Below are positions 26,304-34,258 of a DNA stretch of 64,000 bases, piece after piece. Location of the stretch: NCBI RefSeq assembly GCF_900323885.1, contig NZ_OOHJ01000013.1:186001-250000 (forward strand), written 5' to 3'. The stretch is from [Actinomadura] parvosata subsp. kistnae. GTDB lineage: Bacteria; Actinomycetota; Actinomycetes; Streptosporangiales; Streptosporangiaceae. Every line of letters starts with the position of its first letter. Positions within the stretch are counted from its first letter, which is position 1. The notes under the pieces were generated by a model. The model saw only the letters and a program-made list of their open reading frames with translations, had not been told where the DNA came from and did no database searches. A program made the position numbers and the translations under genes.

Positions 26304-26478
26304 GGGCGGGTATGTTTCCTGCGTGAGACCGCTGTCACCCGCCACTCCCGCACCAACTTGGTATGGCCCCCCTCTGGTGTCGAGTAGCGACCGACGGTAG
26401 TCTCTCCCTAGTCACTTGTGATCATCCCGGGGCGAGGCCGTTGGGGAAGGCGCACCTCGTACCGAAACGGGAGGTCCG

Positions 26479-26973
26479 GTGTCTGCTCGTGGCGTCCTTT
26501 ACGTCCACTCGGCTCAGCCCGCGCTGTGCCCACACATCGAATGGGCAGTCGCGGGTGTCCTTGGCGTGCCCGTAGACCTGACGTGGACTCCGCAGCCCGC
26601 CGCACCCAACGTCGTGCGCGCGCAGGCGGAGTGGGAGGGCCGCCCCGGCATCGCCGCGGCCATCGCCTCCTCCCTCATGGGCTGGCAGCGCCTCAGGTTC
26701 GAGATCACCGAGGACGCCTCACCCGGCGTGGACGGCTCCCGCCATGCCTACACGCCGACACTCGGCGCCTTCACGGCGGTCATCGGCGCCGCCGGCGACA
26801 TCATGATCCCCGAAGACCGGCTGCGCGCCGCGATGATGATGGCCGCCCAGGGGCGGTGCGTGCTTGAGGAAGAGCTGGACAAGATGCTCGGCAAGCCATG
26901 GGACGAGGAGCTGGAGCCGTTCCGGTACGCCGGCGACGGCGCCCCCGTCCGCTGGCTGCACGCGGCCGTTTAG
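26479..26973 (+). CDS. DUF3145 domain protein
   Basis: 164 residues from GTG 26479, with GGGAGG 4 nt upstream. RGVLYVHSAQPALCPHIEWAVAGVLGVPV and GWQRLRFEITEDAS, then GDIMIPEDRLRAAM, match the conserved actinobacterial DUF3145 family. The family is regularly found next to the fab operon, as here, but its function is not established. No signal peptide or membrane helix. It converges on fabF with three hairpins between them. Confidence 0.85.
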   Translation: MSARGVLYVHSAQPALCPHIEWAVAGVLGVPVDLTWTPQPAAPNVVRAQAEWEGRPGIAAAIASSLMGWQRLRFEITEDASPGVDGSRHAYTPTLGAFTAVIGAAGDIMIPEDRLRAAMMMAAQGRCVLEEELDKMLGKPWDEELEPFRYAGDGAPVRWLHAAV

Positions 26974-27352
26974 CGGTGAAAGACGCCCATAAGAGGAGAG
27001 ATGGCGTCAATCTGAAAGAGTGAGAGCAGACACCTGCCGCCCGGCGGCGCGGCCGCCGTACTGGTGGACGACGGGGCGCTGATGACCGAGCGGCGGGTCG
27101 CACGGGCGAGCGCGTGGTGCGGGTGCTGGGCGAGCCCACCAGCCCGTGAACGCGAGCAGCCGCCGGCTCGACAAGCCGGCGACTGAAGATGGGCGGACAC
27201 TGGCGTGCGGCGACTCGACGTCTTTGGCGAGTCGCGCACCACCGGAGTGCCGGATGACCGGCACCCGCTCACAGACAGGCCACGTCACCCGCGGATGACG
27301 CGGCCCATGGCGGCGGCTGACAGGGCAGGCCGCCGGGTGCCCCGGAGGGCGT
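26974..27352. other. Convergent intergenic region between the DUF3145 gene and fabF
   Basis: 379 bp. Three perfect stem-loops (listed separately) dominate. Fragments such as LVDDGALMTERRV and ERVVRVLGEP in different plus-strand frames might be remnants of a decayed gene, but neither is long enough to name. Confidence 0.45.
27162..27264. terminator. Cluster of three perfect hairpins, probable bidirectional terminator
   Basis: Stem 1: GCCGGCT/AGCCGGC, 27162-27180, loop 5. Stem 2: GCGACTCG/CGAGTCGC, 27210-27235, loop 10. Stem 3: GTGCCGG/CCGGCAC, 27247-27264, loop 4. None has a U-run, which is common in actinomycetes. Position between converging genes supports termination in both directions. Confidence 0.65.
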
Positions 27353-28585
27353 TCAGGCTCCCGTGAAGACGACCGTCACGTTGTGGCCGCCGAAGCCGAA
27401 CGAGTTGTTGACGGCGGCGATGTCGCCCGCGGGCAGCGTGCGGTTCTCGCCGTGGACGAGGTCGACCTCGATGCCGTCGTCGATGTTGTCGAGGTTGATG
27501 GTGCGGGGGACGATCCGCTCCTGGAGGGCCTTGATGGTGAAGACCGACTCGATGCCGCCCGCGCCGCCGAGCAGGTGCCCGGTCATGGACTTGGTCGAGG
27601 TGACCAGCGGGTGGGTGCCGATGGCCTTGGCCACCGCCTGCACCTCGCCGACGTCGCCGGCCGGGGTGGAGGTGGCGTGCGCGTTGACGTGCTTGACGTC
27701 GAGGCCGGTGATGCCGGCGTCGGTCAGGGCCTGCGTCATGGCCATGATGATGCCGCGCCCCTCGGGCTCGGGCTGCGTGATGTGGTGCGCGTCGGCGGAG
27801 TAGCCGACGCCCGCGCAGTAGGCGTAGATCCGCGCGCCGCGCGTCTTGGCGTGCTCCTCGGACTCCAGCACCACGATGCCGGCGCCCTCGCCGAGCACGA
27901 ACCCGTCGCGGTCGCGGTCCCACGGGCGGGAGGCGCCCTGCGGGTCGTCGTTGCGCTGGGACATGGCCCGCGCGGCGGCGAAGGCCGCCATGTTGAGGCC
28001 GTGGATGGCGGCCTCGGTGCCGCCGGCGACGACGACGTCGGCGCGGCCGGCCCTGATCATGTCCATCGCGCTGCCGATGGCCTCGGCGCCGGACGCGCAG
28101 GCCGACACCGTGGCGTGCACGCCCGCCTGCGCGCCCAGGTCGAGGCCGATCCAGGCGGCGGGGCCGTTGGGCATGAGCATCGGCACGGTGAAGGGCGACA
28201 GCCGGTTCCAGCCGCGCTCCTTCCACGTGTCGTACGCGCTGAGCGTGGTCGAGATGCCGCCGATGCCGCTGGATACCACCACGCCGAGCCGTTCGGGCGC
28301 CACGTCGGGCGCGCCCGCGTCCTGCCAGGCCTCCCTGGCGGCGACGAGGGCGAACTGCTCGCTGCGGTCGAGGCGGCGGGCCTCGGGCCGGGGCAGGACC
28401 TCGGTGGGATCGACCGCCGCCGTCCCCGCGAACTTCACGGGAACGGCGTCGATCCAGTCCGTGGTGAGGGTCTCGACGCCCGACTGACCGGCGAGGAGCG
28501 CCGTCCAGGTCGAGGTGACGTCTCCACCGACGGGCGTCGTCGCGCCAAGCCCGGTGACGACGACACGTACCCGGTTCGCACTCAC
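27353..28585 (-). CDS. fabF: 3-oxoacyl-[acyl-carrier-protein] synthase II
   Basis: 410 residues, KAS II size. Catalytic triad Cys-His-His: ATVSACASG (Cys163), VNAHATSTPAGD (His near 303) and STKSMTGHLLGGAGG (His near 337). NNSFGFGGHN is the C-terminal KAS motif. It condenses malonyl-ACP with acyl-ACP to extend fatty acids in the cytoplasm. GTG 28585 follows AAGGAG with 8 nt spacing. Last gene of fabD-fabH-acpP-fabF; it starts about 30 bp after acpP ends. In Streptomyces the same order is under the activator FasR, encoded upstream here too. Confidence 0.96.
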   Translation of the reverse strand: MSANRVRVVVTGLGATTPVGGDVTSTWTALLAGQSGVETLTTDWIDAVPVKFAGTAAVDPTEVLPRPEARRLDRSEQFALVAAREAWQDAGAPDVAPERLGVVVSSGIGGISTTLSAYDTWKERGWNRLSPFTVPMLMPNGPAAWIGLDLGAQAGVHATVSACASGAEAIGSAMDMIRAGRADVVVAGGTEAAIHGLNMAAFAAARAMSQRNDDPQGASRPWDRDRDGFVLGEGAGIVVLESEEHAKTRGARIYAYCAGVGYSADAHHITQPEPEGRGIIMAMTQALTDAGITGLDVKHVNAHATSTPAGDVGEVQAVAKAIGTHPLVTSTKSMTGHLLGGAGGIESVFTIKALQERIVPRTINLDNIDDGIEVDLVHGENRTLPAGDIAAVNNSFGFGGHNVTVVFTGA

Positions 28586-28616
28586 GTTTCGCGCTCCTTA
28601 CTGATCAGTCGGATGT

Positions 28617-28856
28617 TCAGCCCTGGATGAAGTTGAGGACGTCCTTGACCGTCTTCAGGTTCTTGAGCTGGTCGTCGGGGATCTCGACGCCGAACTCGTC
28701 CTGGGCGGCCACGGCGATCTCGACCATGGACAGGGAGTCGATGTCGAGGTCGTCCACGAAGCTCTTCTCAGGGGTGACCTCGGAGGCCGGAATGCCGGTG
28801 ATCTCGTTGATGATCTTGCCGAGGCCCTGGAGGATGTCCTGCTCGGTGGCAGCCAT
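28617..28856 (-). CDS. acpP: Acyl carrier protein
   Basis: 79 residues, acidic. VDDLDIDSLSMVEIAVA contains the DSL motif; Ser41 receives 4'-phosphopantetheine. It carries growing acyl chains between FabD, FabH and FabF. Start ATG 28856 has AAGGAG about 9 nt upstream; upstream in-frame starts add a basic tail foreign to ACPs. The 121-nt gap to fabH holds two inverted repeats, TGTGCG-N8-CGCACA (28890-28909) and GTAGGA-N8-TCCTAC (28915-28934). Confidence 0.96.
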   Translation of the reverse strand: MAATEQDILQGLGKIINEITGIPASEVTPEKSFVDDLDIDSLSMVEIAVAAQDEFGVEIPDDQLKNLKTVKDVLNFIQG

Positions 28857-28977
28857 GTCGCTAGTTCTCCTTCTGATCTTCCGGGTTTCTGTGCGAACGG
28901 TGCCGCACAAGCTGGTAGGACGATCGGATCCTACGGGGCGCCCCGGACGGGACCACCATCAGGACCGATCGAAGCAC

Positions 28978-29934
28978 TTAGGGGATCTCGATCACTTGGC
29001 CCGCGTACGTGAGGCCCGCGCCGAAGCCGAGCACCAGCGCCAGCCCGCCCGACTGGACCTCGCCGCGCTCCAGCATGCGCGACAGCGCCAGCGGGATGGA
29101 GGCGGCCGAGGTGTTGCCGGCGTTGACGATGTCGCGGCCGATGACGGCCTTGTCGGCACCCAGTTTACGGGCGATGGCCTCGATGATGCGCAGGTTGGCC
29201 TGGTGCGGCACGAACGCGGCCAGCTCGGAGGGGTCGACGCCGGCACGCGCGCAGGCTTCGAGCGCCACCGGGGCGAGCGCGGTGGTGGCCCAGCGGAACA
29301 CCGTCTGGCCCTCCTGGTGGAGGGAGTCGTGGCGGTCCTTGATGAAGATCGCGTCGGACTTGTCGCCGGCGCTGCCCCACACCACGGGGCCGATGCCGGG
29401 CGTCTCGGAGCGGCCGACGACGGCCGCGCCGGCCCCGTCCGCGAAGATCACGGCGGTGGACCGGTCGGTCCAGTCGACCCACTGCGACAGCTTCTCCGCG
29501 CCGATGACCAGCACGTTGCGGGCCGTGCCGGCGCGGACGGCGGCGTCGGCGGTGCCGAGCGCGTAGCAGAAGCCGGCGCAGGCGGCGTTGACGTCGAACG
29601 CGCCGGGCGAGGTGATGCCGAGGCGGTGCGCCACGACGGCGGAGGCGTTGGGGATCTGGGTCTCGAGCGTGCAGGTGGCCACGATGACCAGGTCGACGTC
29701 GTCGGGGGACAGGCCGCTGGCGGCCAGCGCCTTGCCGCCGGCGATGGTGGCCATGTCCTCGACGGACTCGCCGTCGGGGGCGACCCTGCGCTCCTTGATG
29801 CCGACCCGGGACTGGATCCACTCGTCGTTGGTGTCCATGGTCTTGGCCAGGTCGTCGTTGGTGACGACGTGCGACGGCTGGTAGTGGCCGAGGGCCAGCA
29901 CCTTGCCGCCTGGGGCGATGTCGGGGATCCTCAC
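28978..29934 (-). CDS. fabH: 3-oxoacyl-[acyl-carrier-protein] synthase III
   Basis: 318 residues. Active site Cys119 in NAACAGFCYALG, His in PHQANLRIIEA, Asn in NAGNTSAASIPLAL: the Cys-His-Asn triad of KAS III. It starts fatty-acid synthesis by condensing acyl-CoA (often branched in actinomycetes) with malonyl-ACP. The GTG at 29934 overlaps the fabD stop by 4 nt (GTGA), so the two are translationally coupled; GGGAG lies inside the end of fabD. Confidence 0.96.
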   Translation of the reverse strand: MRIPDIAPGGKVLALGHYQPSHVVTNDDLAKTMDTNDEWIQSRVGIKERRVAPDGESVEDMATIAGGKALAASGLSPDDVDLVIVATCTLETQIPNASAVVAHRLGITSPGAFDVNAACAGFCYALGTADAAVRAGTARNVLVIGAEKLSQWVDWTDRSTAVIFADGAGAAVVGRSETPGIGPVVWGSAGDKSDAIFIKDRHDSLHQEGQTVFRWATTALAPVALEACARAGVDPSELAAFVPHQANLRIIEAIARKLGADKAVIGRDIVNAGNTSAASIPLALSRMLERGEVQSGGLALVLGFGAGLTYAGQVIEIP

Positions 29935-30827
29935 TTGATCAGCTCCCTGGCCGCGTCGAGGTCGTCTGGGGTCTTCAGCGCCACGGTCTGCACGCCGCGC
30001 AGCCCGCGCCTGGCGAGCCCGGTGAGCGTGCCGCCGGGCAGCAACTCGATCATCTTGGTGACGCCGAGCCCGGCCATGGTCTCCATGCAGGCGTCCCACC
30101 TGACGGGGTTGCTGACCTGGTTGACCAGTCTCTGGAGGAACTCGGCGCCGGTGGCGACCGCCTGCCCGTCGGAGTTCGACAGCAGGGTGATGCCGGGGTC
30201 GGACGGCACGACGTTCCAGGCGGCTTCGCGCAGGCTCTCGACGGCCGGGGCCATGTGGTGGGTGTGGAAGGCCCCCGCGACGGAGAGGGGGATCAGGCGG
30301 GCGCGGGCCGGCGCGTCTTCCTTGAACGCGGCCAGCTGCTCCAGGGTGCCGCCGGCCACGATCTGGCCGGCGCCGTTGATGTTGGCGGGGGTCAGCCCGT
30401 GCTTCTCGATGCCGGCCAGCACCTCTTCCTCGACGCCGCCGAGCACGGCGGTCATGCCGGTCTCGGTGACGGCGGCGGCCTTGGCCATGGCCTGGGCCCG
30501 CTCGCGGACCAGGCGCAGCGACTGCTCGGGGGTGAGCACCCCGGCCAGCGCGGCGGCGGCGAACTCGCCGACGCTGTGCCCGGCCAGCACGTCGGGCTTG
30601 ACGCCGAGGGCCTCGGCGGAGGCCAGCGCGGCGGCCACGAGCAGGGGCTGCGCGACGGCGGTGTCGCGGATCTCGTCGGCGCCGGCGGTGGTGCCGTAGG
30701 CGACCAGGTCGATCCCGGCGACCTCCGACCAGGCGCCCAGCCGGTCGGCCAGACCAGGCAGCTCGAGCCATGGAGTCAGGAAGCCTGGCGTTTGGGCACC
30801 TTGGCCCGGAGCGACGAGTACAAGCAC
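29931..30827 (-). CDS. fabD: Malonyl-CoA:ACP transacylase
   Basis: 298 residues from GTG 30827, giving the typical start LVLVAPGQGAQTPGF; AAGGTGG lies about 5 nt upstream. A GTG at 30836 is less likely. Catalytic Ser85 in LAGHSVGEFAAAAL and the His of VAGAFHTHHM are present. It loads malonyl groups onto ACP for FabH and FabF. First gene of the fab operon; the 100-bp gap to fasR contains a 15-bp palindrome. Confidence 0.95.
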   Translation of the reverse strand: MLVLVAPGQGAQTPGFLTPWLELPGLADRLGAWSEVAGIDLVAYGTTAGADEIRDTAVAQPLLVAAALASAEALGVKPDVLAGHSVGEFAAAALAGVLTPEQSLRLVRERAQAMAKAAAVTETGMTAVLGGVEEEVLAGIEKHGLTPANINGAGQIVAGGTLEQLAAFKEDAPARARLIPLSVAGAFHTHHMAPAVESLREAAWNVVPSDPGITLLSNSDGQAVATGAEFLQRLVNQVSNPVRWDACMETMAGLGVTKMIELLPGGTLTGLARRGLRGVQTVALKTPDDLDAARELIK

Positions 30828-30897
30828 AAAAACCACCTTGCCCTGTAGAACTTCGACACGCGGATGGAGATCCGTACGAACTTTGTCCTGGGTGATT

Positions 30898-30912
30898 TGT
30901 AGGATCCCTACA
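30898..30912. promoter_or_regulatory. Palindrome between fasR and fabD
   Basis: TGTAGG-ATC-CCTACA is a perfect 6-3-6 inverted repeat in the fabD promoter region. GTAGG/CCTAC half-sites recur upstream of acpP (28915-28934). Candidate FasR or other regulator site; it could instead act in fasR mRNA 3' processing. Confidence 0.45.
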
Positions 30913-30930
30913 GTGGGGATTTCGGCTTCG

Positions 30931-32103
30931 TTACGTTAGAGCCGGCCACGTAACGGCGCTTTCCGACAATCTGCCCAGGATCAGACCCACCTGGAGCGTG
31001 AACGCCGACCTGCCCTCGGTGGGCTGGTAACCCGTCAGCTCGGTGATCTTCTTCAGGCGGTAGCGCACGGTGTTGGGGTGCACGAACAGCAGCCGCGCCG
31101 TCGCCTCCAGCGACGTGCCCTGCTCCAGGTACGTCGCGAGCGTGTCGAGCAGCGGGGTGCCCGCGAGCGGCTGGTACACGTTCTCGATGAGCTGCTCCCT
31201 GGCGTCGGCGTCGCCGTCGAGCGCCCGCTCGGCCAGCAGGTCCTCGGCGTGCACGGGCCGGGGCGCGTCGGGCCAGCCGCAGGACGCCTTCAGCCCGGCC
31301 AGGGCGGCCCTGGCGGACCTGGCGGCGGCGTGCAGGTCGGGGACCTCGGGGCCGATGACGATCGGCCCGACGCCGAAGCGGGCCACGACCTGCTTGGCCG
31401 CGTCGTCGACGCTGCCGGCGCCGCCGACGATCACGATCAGCCGGTCGGCCTGCACGCCGGCCAGCAGGTCCATGCCGATGCGGCGGCCCTTCTCGCGCAG
31501 CCCGTCGATGACCGCGCGCGGGTCGTCGTCGGGGGCGTGACCGGCGATGACGACCACGGGGGAGGACGTCCAGCCGAGCGCGGCGGCCCACGAGTGCAGG
31601 CCGTCGTCCACCTCGCCGCGCACGAGCGCGTCGACGATCAGCGCCTCCAGCCGGGCGTCCCACGAGCCCCTGGCCTCGGCCTCGCGGGCGTACACGTGCG
31701 CGGCGGCGAACGCCACGTCGCGCGTGTAGCGCAGCATGGCCTGCTGGAGCTGGTCCTCGCCGCCGGGCGCGGCCAGCTCGTGGGTCTGCGCCTCGACCAC
31801 CTCGACCACGACCCGGACGATGTCGACGGTCTGCTGGAGCGAGATGGAGCGCTTGAGCTCGCGCGGCGCCGTGCCGAAGAACTCGATGCTGGGTGTCGGC
31901 CGGTCTTCGCCCGCGTGCTGGAACCACTCGACGAACGCGGCGATGCCCGCCTGCGCGACGAGCCCCACCCACGACCGGTCCTCGGCGCTGAGCGCGCGGA
32001 ACCACGGCAACTGGTCGTCCATGCGCGCCATGGCCGCGGTGCCGAGCGAGCCCATGGCTCGCTCGAGCCTGCGTGTGGTGTCCTCCCGGGTCCGGTCTGT
32101 CAC
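30931..32103 (-). CDS. fasR: PucR-family transcriptional activator of fatty-acid synthesis (FasR)
   Basis: 390 residues. The C-terminal PucR helix-turn-helix is clear: LLDTLATYLEQGTSLEATARLLFVHPNTVRYRLKKITELTG (about 320-360). The middle holds a GGDEF-like/CdaR-type sensory region. In Streptomyces coelicolor the gene at this position, FasR, activates the fabDHPF operon; the position and family here are the same, which is the basis for the name. GTG 32103 has GGAGG only one base upstream; an ATG at 32055 is a possible alternative. Confidence 0.85.
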   Translation of the reverse strand: MTDRTREDTTRRLERAMGSLGTAAMARMDDQLPWFRALSAEDRSWVGLVAQAGIAAFVEWFQHAGEDRPTPSIEFFGTAPRELKRSISLQQTVDIVRVVVEVVEAQTHELAAPGGEDQLQQAMLRYTRDVAFAAAHVYAREAEARGSWDARLEALIVDALVRGEVDDGLHSWAAALGWTSSPVVVIAGHAPDDDPRAVIDGLREKGRRIGMDLLAGVQADRLIVIVGGAGSVDDAAKQVVARFGVGPIVIGPEVPDLHAAARSARAALAGLKASCGWPDAPRPVHAEDLLAERALDGDADAREQLIENVYQPLAGTPLLDTLATYLEQGTSLEATARLLFVHPNTVRYRLKKITELTGYQPTEGRSAFTLQVGLILGRLSESAVTWPALT

Positions 32104-32158
32104 GCCTCCTAGAGTGCCAGGTCCCTCCGGATGACCGGAACGGTGGTTCGGGCGTGTG

Positions 32159-32590
32159 CTAGATCACCGCGACGGCGGTGATCAGGCCGATCGCCACGTG
32201 GGTGACCGCGAGCAGCCGCGCGCCCGGCTGCAGGTCGGGCTCCTTGACCAGGTCACGTACGGAGATCCCGACGATCCGGTCGAAGACCAGCATCGCCACC
32301 GTCTGCACCACGATGCCGACCAGGCCGAAAACCGCCGTGCCCGCCAGCCCTTCGGCGAGCCGGCCGCCGGAGGCCCAGATGGAGGCGGCCACGATCAGGC
32401 CGACGGCGGCCAGGGCGGAGGTGGCCAGCAGGGTGGCGTTCGGGTTCCGCTCGCTGCGGATGATCTCGCTCAGCTTGCCGGGGGTGGCCCAGTCGATCAC
32501 GTAGAAGCCGACGATCATCAGGATCACGCCGACGGCGGCGTAGGCGGCGATGGCACCCGCGCCGCGCGCGAGGGTTTCGAGAAGGGTCAC
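32159..32590 (-). CDS. DUF350 membrane protein
   Basis: 143 residues with four hydrophobic helices (AAYAAVGVILMIVGFYVI, LLATSALAAVGLIVAASIW, GTAVFGLVGIVVQTVAMLV, LLAVTHVAIGLITAVAVI). The twofold pattern and the RNPNATLLATSA motif are those of DUF350 (E. coli YjfL type). Function unknown. It lies 36 bp after the glutathionylspermidine-synthase-like gene, the same pairing as in enteric yjf/ygi operons. Confidence 0.85.
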   Translation of the reverse strand: MTLLETLARGAGAIAAYAAVGVILMIVGFYVIDWATPGKLSEIIRSERNPNATLLATSALAAVGLIVAASIWASGGRLAEGLAGTAVFGLVGIVVQTVAMLVFDRIVGISVRDLVKEPDLQPGARLLAVTHVAIGLITAVAVI

Positions 32591-32626
32591 GTCAGTTCCA
32601 TTCGTGCAAGAGCGTGAGTGTGGGGA

Positions 32627-33772
32627 TCAAAGCGCGATGCGGTGGGGGACGAACGAGGAGGTGTCGTCGGTGATGAGGCCCGTGGTCTCCCGGATGCCCA
32701 GACCGGCCGCCTCGGCGGCGACCATCCAGGCGCCGAGCACCGGCCGCTGCCCCTCGAAGACGGGCAGGGCCTCGAAGCCCTGGTAGACGTAGCCCTCCTG
32801 GCCGTAGGCCCCCGGCGTCTCCTGGGTGCCCTCGGGGGTGACGATCCGCATGGAGGCGCCCTCCCTGCCGAGCAGCGGCTTGGCGATGTAGGAGGTCAGG
32901 TCGCGGGGGCCGTCGAGGTAGGCGGGCAGCAGGTTGGGGTGGCCGGGGTTGAGCTCCCACAGCACCGCCAGCAGCGCCTTGTTCGACAGCAGCGTCTTCC
33001 ACAGCGGCTCGAACCAGGTGGCGTGCCGGACGGCGTGCCTGCCGAACTCGTCGGCCAGCATCCACTCCCACGGGTACAGCTTGAACACCGAGCGGATCAC
33101 GCGTTCCTCGACGTCCACGAAGCGGCGGTTGAGGGAGTCCCAGCCGATGTCCTCCATGGCGACGGCGACGGTCTGCAGGCCCGCCTGCTCGGCGGTCTCC
33201 TGGAGGTAGGCCACGGTCATGGCCTCCTCGCCCGTCTCGTCGGCGTTGGTGAACGCGAAGTGCGTGGGGCCGGGCGGCAGGCGCAGCTCCCGCCAGCGCT
33301 CGATGAGCCGCTCGTGGACGGAGTTCCACTGGTCGTCGCCGGGGAAGACGTCCTGGAGCCAGAACCACTGCACCACCGACGACTCCACCAGCGACGTGGG
33401 CGTGTCGGCGTTGTACTCCAGCAGCTTGGCCGGGCCCGTGCCGTCGTAGCGCAGGTCGAAGCGGGCGTAGACGTAGGCGTCGCGGCGCTCCCACGAGCGC
33501 GCGACCTCCTCCCAGGCCCACTCGGGGATGGCGAAGTCGGCGAAGCGGCCGGCCTCGACCACGTGGTCGACGGCCCGCAGGCACATCTGGTGCAGCTCCT
33601 CGACCTGCCGCTCCAGCTCCTCGACCTCGTCGAGGGAGAAGACGTAGTGGACGGACTCGTCCCAATAGGGCCTGCTCAGCCCGGACAGGTGGGCGGCGCG
33701 GTGGTAGGCCAGCCCATGGCTCTCGATCTTCTTCTCCCAGCCGTCCCTGGGAGCGGCGTGCTCGCGGCGCAT
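32627..33772 (-). CDS. Glutathionylspermidine synthase-like ATP-grasp protein (YgiC/YjfC type)
   Basis: 381 residues, synthetase domain only. Conserved blocks: ARFDLRYDGTGPAKLLEYNADTPTSLVESSVVQW, HFAFTNADETGEEAMTVAYL, LLSNKALLAVLWELNPGHPNLLPAY, YIAKPLLGREGASMRIV and GYVYQGFEALP. These are the ATP-grasp and substrate loops of the family. E. coli YgiC and YjfC make peptide bonds of unknown physiological role. Actinomycetes lack glutathione, so the true substrate must differ. ATG 33772 follows the upstream stop by 3 nt, so translation is probably coupled. Confidence 0.87.
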   Translation of the reverse strand: MRREHAAPRDGWEKKIESHGLAYHRAAHLSGLSRPYWDESVHYVFSLDEVEELERQVEELHQMCLRAVDHVVEAGRFADFAIPEWAWEEVARSWERRDAYVYARFDLRYDGTGPAKLLEYNADTPTSLVESSVVQWFWLQDVFPGDDQWNSVHERLIERWRELRLPPGPTHFAFTNADETGEEAMTVAYLQETAEQAGLQTVAVAMEDIGWDSLNRRFVDVEERVIRSVFKLYPWEWMLADEFGRHAVRHATWFEPLWKTLLSNKALLAVLWELNPGHPNLLPAYLDGPRDLTSYIAKPLLGREGASMRIVTPEGTQETPGAYGQEGYVYQGFEALPVFEGQRPVLGAWMVAAEAAGLGIRETTGLITDDTSSFVPHRIAL

Positions 33773-33775
33773 CGG

Positions 33776-34168
33776 TCAGCCCCCGCTGGTCCAGCTCCGG
33801 CCGAAGCCGCCGCGCTGGATCTCCTTGCCGCTGCGGCTGGTGATGGTCACGTCGGACGGCTTCAGCGTGGTGCCGCCCTCGACGCGGTTGCCCACCCGGC
33901 GCCCTCCGTAGTACCACAGGTACGCCCCGCGCGAGCCCCCGTAGTAGTAGCTGCTGCCGCCGCCTCCGTCGTCGTCGCAGTAGTCGTCGTCGACCACCTC
34001 GTACGTGCCGTCCTCCAGCTGGACGACGCAGTCGGCGGTGACCTCGTCGTCGTCGACCACGGCGGCACAGTAACCGACGACTATCACGGACAGGACGCCG
34101 AGCACCACCAGCGGGACGACCTTGGACGATTTGCGCGGCGGCTCGGTGGGCGCCTGCGGTTTTGCCAT
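33776..34168 (-). CDS. Small membrane-anchored protein preceding the YgiC-like gene
   Basis: 130 residues. One N-terminal helix (VVPLVVLGVLSVIVVGY, about 17-33) is followed by an outside region very rich in Asp, Gly and Tyr (VVDDDEVTADCVV, DDDYCDDDGGGGSSYYYGG). Enteric YgiC/YjfC partners are DUF1190 proteins of similar size and composition, so it may be a distant counterpart; sequence identity is not obvious. AGGAG lies 4 nt before ATG 34168 (a TTG at 34171 is also in frame). First gene of a three-gene operon. Confidence 0.75.
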   Translation of the reverse strand: MAKPQAPTEPPRKSSKVVPLVVLGVLSVIVVGYCAAVVDDDEVTADCVVQLEDGTYEVVDDDYCDDDGGGGSSYYYGGSRGAYLWYYGGRRVGNRVEGGTTLKPSDVTITSRSGKEIQRGGFGRSWTSGG

Positions 34169-34258
34169 CAAACTCCTGCTTTCCTGGGCCGATCAGCCTA
34201 GCGGCGGCCCTTGTCCCCGTTCAATGTGTAGAGCCCTGTGCTTGTCGTTCACTTGGGT

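Noticed and set aside
27000..27160. Remnant of a decayed gene in two frames
   Set aside because: Fragments are too short to assign and could be random in GC-rich sequence.
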